Source of the DNA: Ewingella americana
GTDB taxonomy: Bacteria > Pseudomonadota > Gammaproteobacteria > Enterobacterales > Enterobacteriaceae
Direction: 5' to 3'
NCBI RefSeq assembly: GCF_006438725.1
Contig: NZ_RCZD01000001.1
Coordinates: forward strand, 620,001 to 684,000
Length of the DNA stretch: 64,000 bases
Shown here: positions 62,842-64,000 of the stretch, piece by piece
Layout: every line of letters starts with the position of its first letter
How positions within the stretch are numbered: the stretch's first letter is position 1
The notes under the pieces: model-generated
The model's database searches: none
What the model was told of the DNA's origin: nothing
What the model saw: the letters and a program-made list of their open reading frames with translations, nothing else
Made by a program: the position numbers and the translations under genes

Positions 62842-64000
62842 CTACGCCTTAGCGATTCTCTCTAACCACGGGTAGTCAGCCACCGGATCCCAGCCATTCA
62901 GATACCTGCGAAGCATATCCATCGCCACCATCGCAATGGTCTCCTGGCGCAGGGCGAGACCATGACGGGTGGCGGTGTAACGCAGCGTTAAACCGTGGGT
63001 ACCTGAAGGCGTATGCAGCGCCAGACTTAACTCTTCACCTGACATCGCACCCACTGCCAGTGCCAAATGTGCGCCTGTTCTTTTAGCCAGCTGCTGCGCA
63101 CGTGCCAACGTGTTTTGCAGGGATTTATCCGGGGAAAGCTCAGCATCAGCAGGTAAAAGTTCACCCGCGGCCAACGGCATACCGGCACTTTGCAGACGCC
63201 AGTTGAGCAGACCGCCGGTAAAGCTTTCACTGACCGACACGCGCAGATCCTGTTCCAACAAACGCCCGGCCAGGCACGCAGGCAAGCTGCCGAAACCTTC
63301 AAAAATAGTGCTTTCACCGGCCACTTCACGCACGCGCTCGAAGGCTTTACGCATTGCAGCTTCCTGCGAACGCGGCCCGGTCACTTTCAGCTCAATGATT
63401 GGCGAGGAAGAGCGGTACCCCATCGTCACCCCTTCAGGCAGAACCATCGCATCCAGATCGGTGGCAAGGTCACTTTCGCCACGGCCAAACGTGGTCAGGC
63501 GAAGACACAACGGCGCTTCGAGAGCCGGGTATTTCTTGTGCAGACGCGGAACAATTTGCTGCTCAACCATCACTTTAAATTCAGACGGCACGCCAGGAGT
63601 GAAGAAAATCTGGCAGCGGTTGAGCGTTATGCTGAACCCGCATGCCGTCCCCACCGGGTTATCCAGCACTTCGGCACCTTCGGGAATTTGCGCCTGTTTG
63701 CGGTTCGACTCGGCCATCGGGCGGCCTCGTCCGGCAAAGAAAGCCTCCATCGTGCGGATCCAGTTGGCATCTTCCACCAGCCTGACACCGCAAGCGGTAG
63801 CGGCTGCCAGCGCGCTTAAATCGTCACTGGTCGGTCCGAGCCCCCCGTTGACGATCAGCACATCGGCAATGTGGCTGCGCTCTTTCATCACGCTGACCAG
63901 CTCTTCCAGACTGTCACCCACCGTTTCACGGCTGGTCATTGGCAGACCTTCATCAAACAGATAACTGGCCAGCCAGGCGGCGTTGGAATCCACGATTTGA
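62842..64000 (-). CDS. yfaY: CinA-like protein YfaY (N terminus beyond the window)
   Basis: About 386 residues are visible; the reading frame continues past the right edge. The N-terminal domain resembles CinA/MoaB-type: VDSNAAWLASYLFDEG, then VLIVNGGLGPTSDDLSALAAATA and GTACGFSITLNRCQIFFTPGVPSEFKVMVE. The C-terminal domain resembles the PncC nicotinamide-nucleotide amidase but has SESFTGG followed by LLNWRLQSAGM; catalysis there is doubtful in YfaY. E. coli YfaY lies downstream of the nrdAB region, as here. A GTG at 63993 is an internal Val in QIVDSNAAWL, not the start. Confidence 0.92.
   Translation of the reverse strand, partial: QIVDSNAAWLASYLFDEGLPMTSRETVGDSLEELVSVMKERSHIADVLIVNGGLGPTSDDLSALAAATACGVRLVEDANWIRTMEAFFAGRGRPMAESNRKQAQIPEGAEVLDNPVGTACGFSITLNRCQIFFTPGVPSEFKVMVEQQIVPRLHKKYPALEAPLCLRLTTFGRGESDLATDLDAMVLPEGVTMGYRSSSPIIELKVTGPRSQEAAMRKAFERVREVAGESTIFEGFGSLPACLAGRLLEQDLRVSVSESFTGGLLNWRLQSAGMPLAAGELLPADAELSPDKSLQNTLARAQQLAKRTGAHLALAVGAMSGEELSLALHTPSGTHGLTLRYTATRHGLALRQETIAMVAMDMLRRYLNGWDPVADYPWLERIAKA

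Noticed and set aside
63991-63993. GTG at 63993 as the yfaY start
   Set aside because: It is a Val codon in the conserved QIVDSNAAWL sequence; the real start is beyond the window.

Overview
The window is chromosomal DNA of a gamma-proteobacterium of the order Enterobacterales. The block ompC-micF, rcsD-rcsB, rcsC, gyrA, ubiG, nrdA-nrdB-yfaE, yfaY follows the Escherichia coli gene order with accessory genes inserted. Core proteins (RcsB, NrdB, GyrA, YbiT, Tsx) read almost residue for residue like the enterobacterial ones. The accessory content suggests the Yersiniaceae side (Rahnella, Ewingella, Serratia and relatives) rather than Escherichia, but the genus cannot be fixed from sequence reading alone.

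Layout. (1) 1-3.2 kb: start of gsiB, then gsiA and iaaA on the minus strand, for glutathione/dipeptide import and isoaspartyl peptide cleavage. (2) 3.5-7.9 kb: a purine nucleoside salvage cluster in which a XapR-like LysR regulator and a XapA-like phosphorylase are flanked by two paralogous TsgA-like MFS transporters. No NupG-type XapB is present. (3) 8.0-12.4 kb: a 76-residue DeoR-type helix-turn-helix protein, moeA-moeB for molybdopterin synthesis, a structured intergenic repeat, and the ABC-F ATPase gene ybiT. (4) 12.5-19.0 kb: a copper/silver efflux operon (small Met-rich secreted protein, cusC-, cusB-, cusA- and cusF-like genes). (5) 19.0-23.3 kb: tsx, a Xre/RES toxin-antitoxin pair, a pair of small YdcZ-type transporters and their divergent LysR regulator. 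(6) 23.4-24.9 kb: an OmpC-type porin and a divergent MicF small RNA, not contained in any protein gene. (7) 25.4-46 kb: a Sel1-repeat protein facing a BapA-type biofilm adhesin operon with its own type I secretion system. (8) 46.7-54.2 kb: a YbjJ-like MFS gene abutting rcsD-rcsB, with rcsC convergent. (9) 54.3-64 kb: gyrA, ubiG, nrdA-nrdB-yfaE, a 600-bp non-coding inverted pair of structured elements, and yfaY running off the end.

The most striking locus is the adhesin. About 41 bacterial Ig-like repeats follow a BapA-type N-terminal domain, and the N-terminal part is built from a roughly 1.2-kb super-repeat of four Ig units. As written the gene is broken twice: an in-frame TAA where Tyr is expected, and a one-base frameshift exactly at a super-repeat boundary. 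The downstream secretion genes look intact. Either the adhesin is phase-variable or decaying, or the assembly is wrong in the repeats. The whole adhesin/secretion block, with the Sel1 and MFS genes, sits between micF and rcsD, which are adjacent in E. coli.

The best candidate for something undescribed is the yfaE-yfaY spacer. Two diverged copies of a ~290-bp multi-hairpin element face each other, and their stems have changed sequence while staying paired. Other regulatory structure includes two near-perfect CRP sites, a 10-bp-arm palindrome between xapR and xapA, paired NrdR boxes and a DnaA box before nrdA, and a terminator hairpin between the adhesin and its exporter genes.
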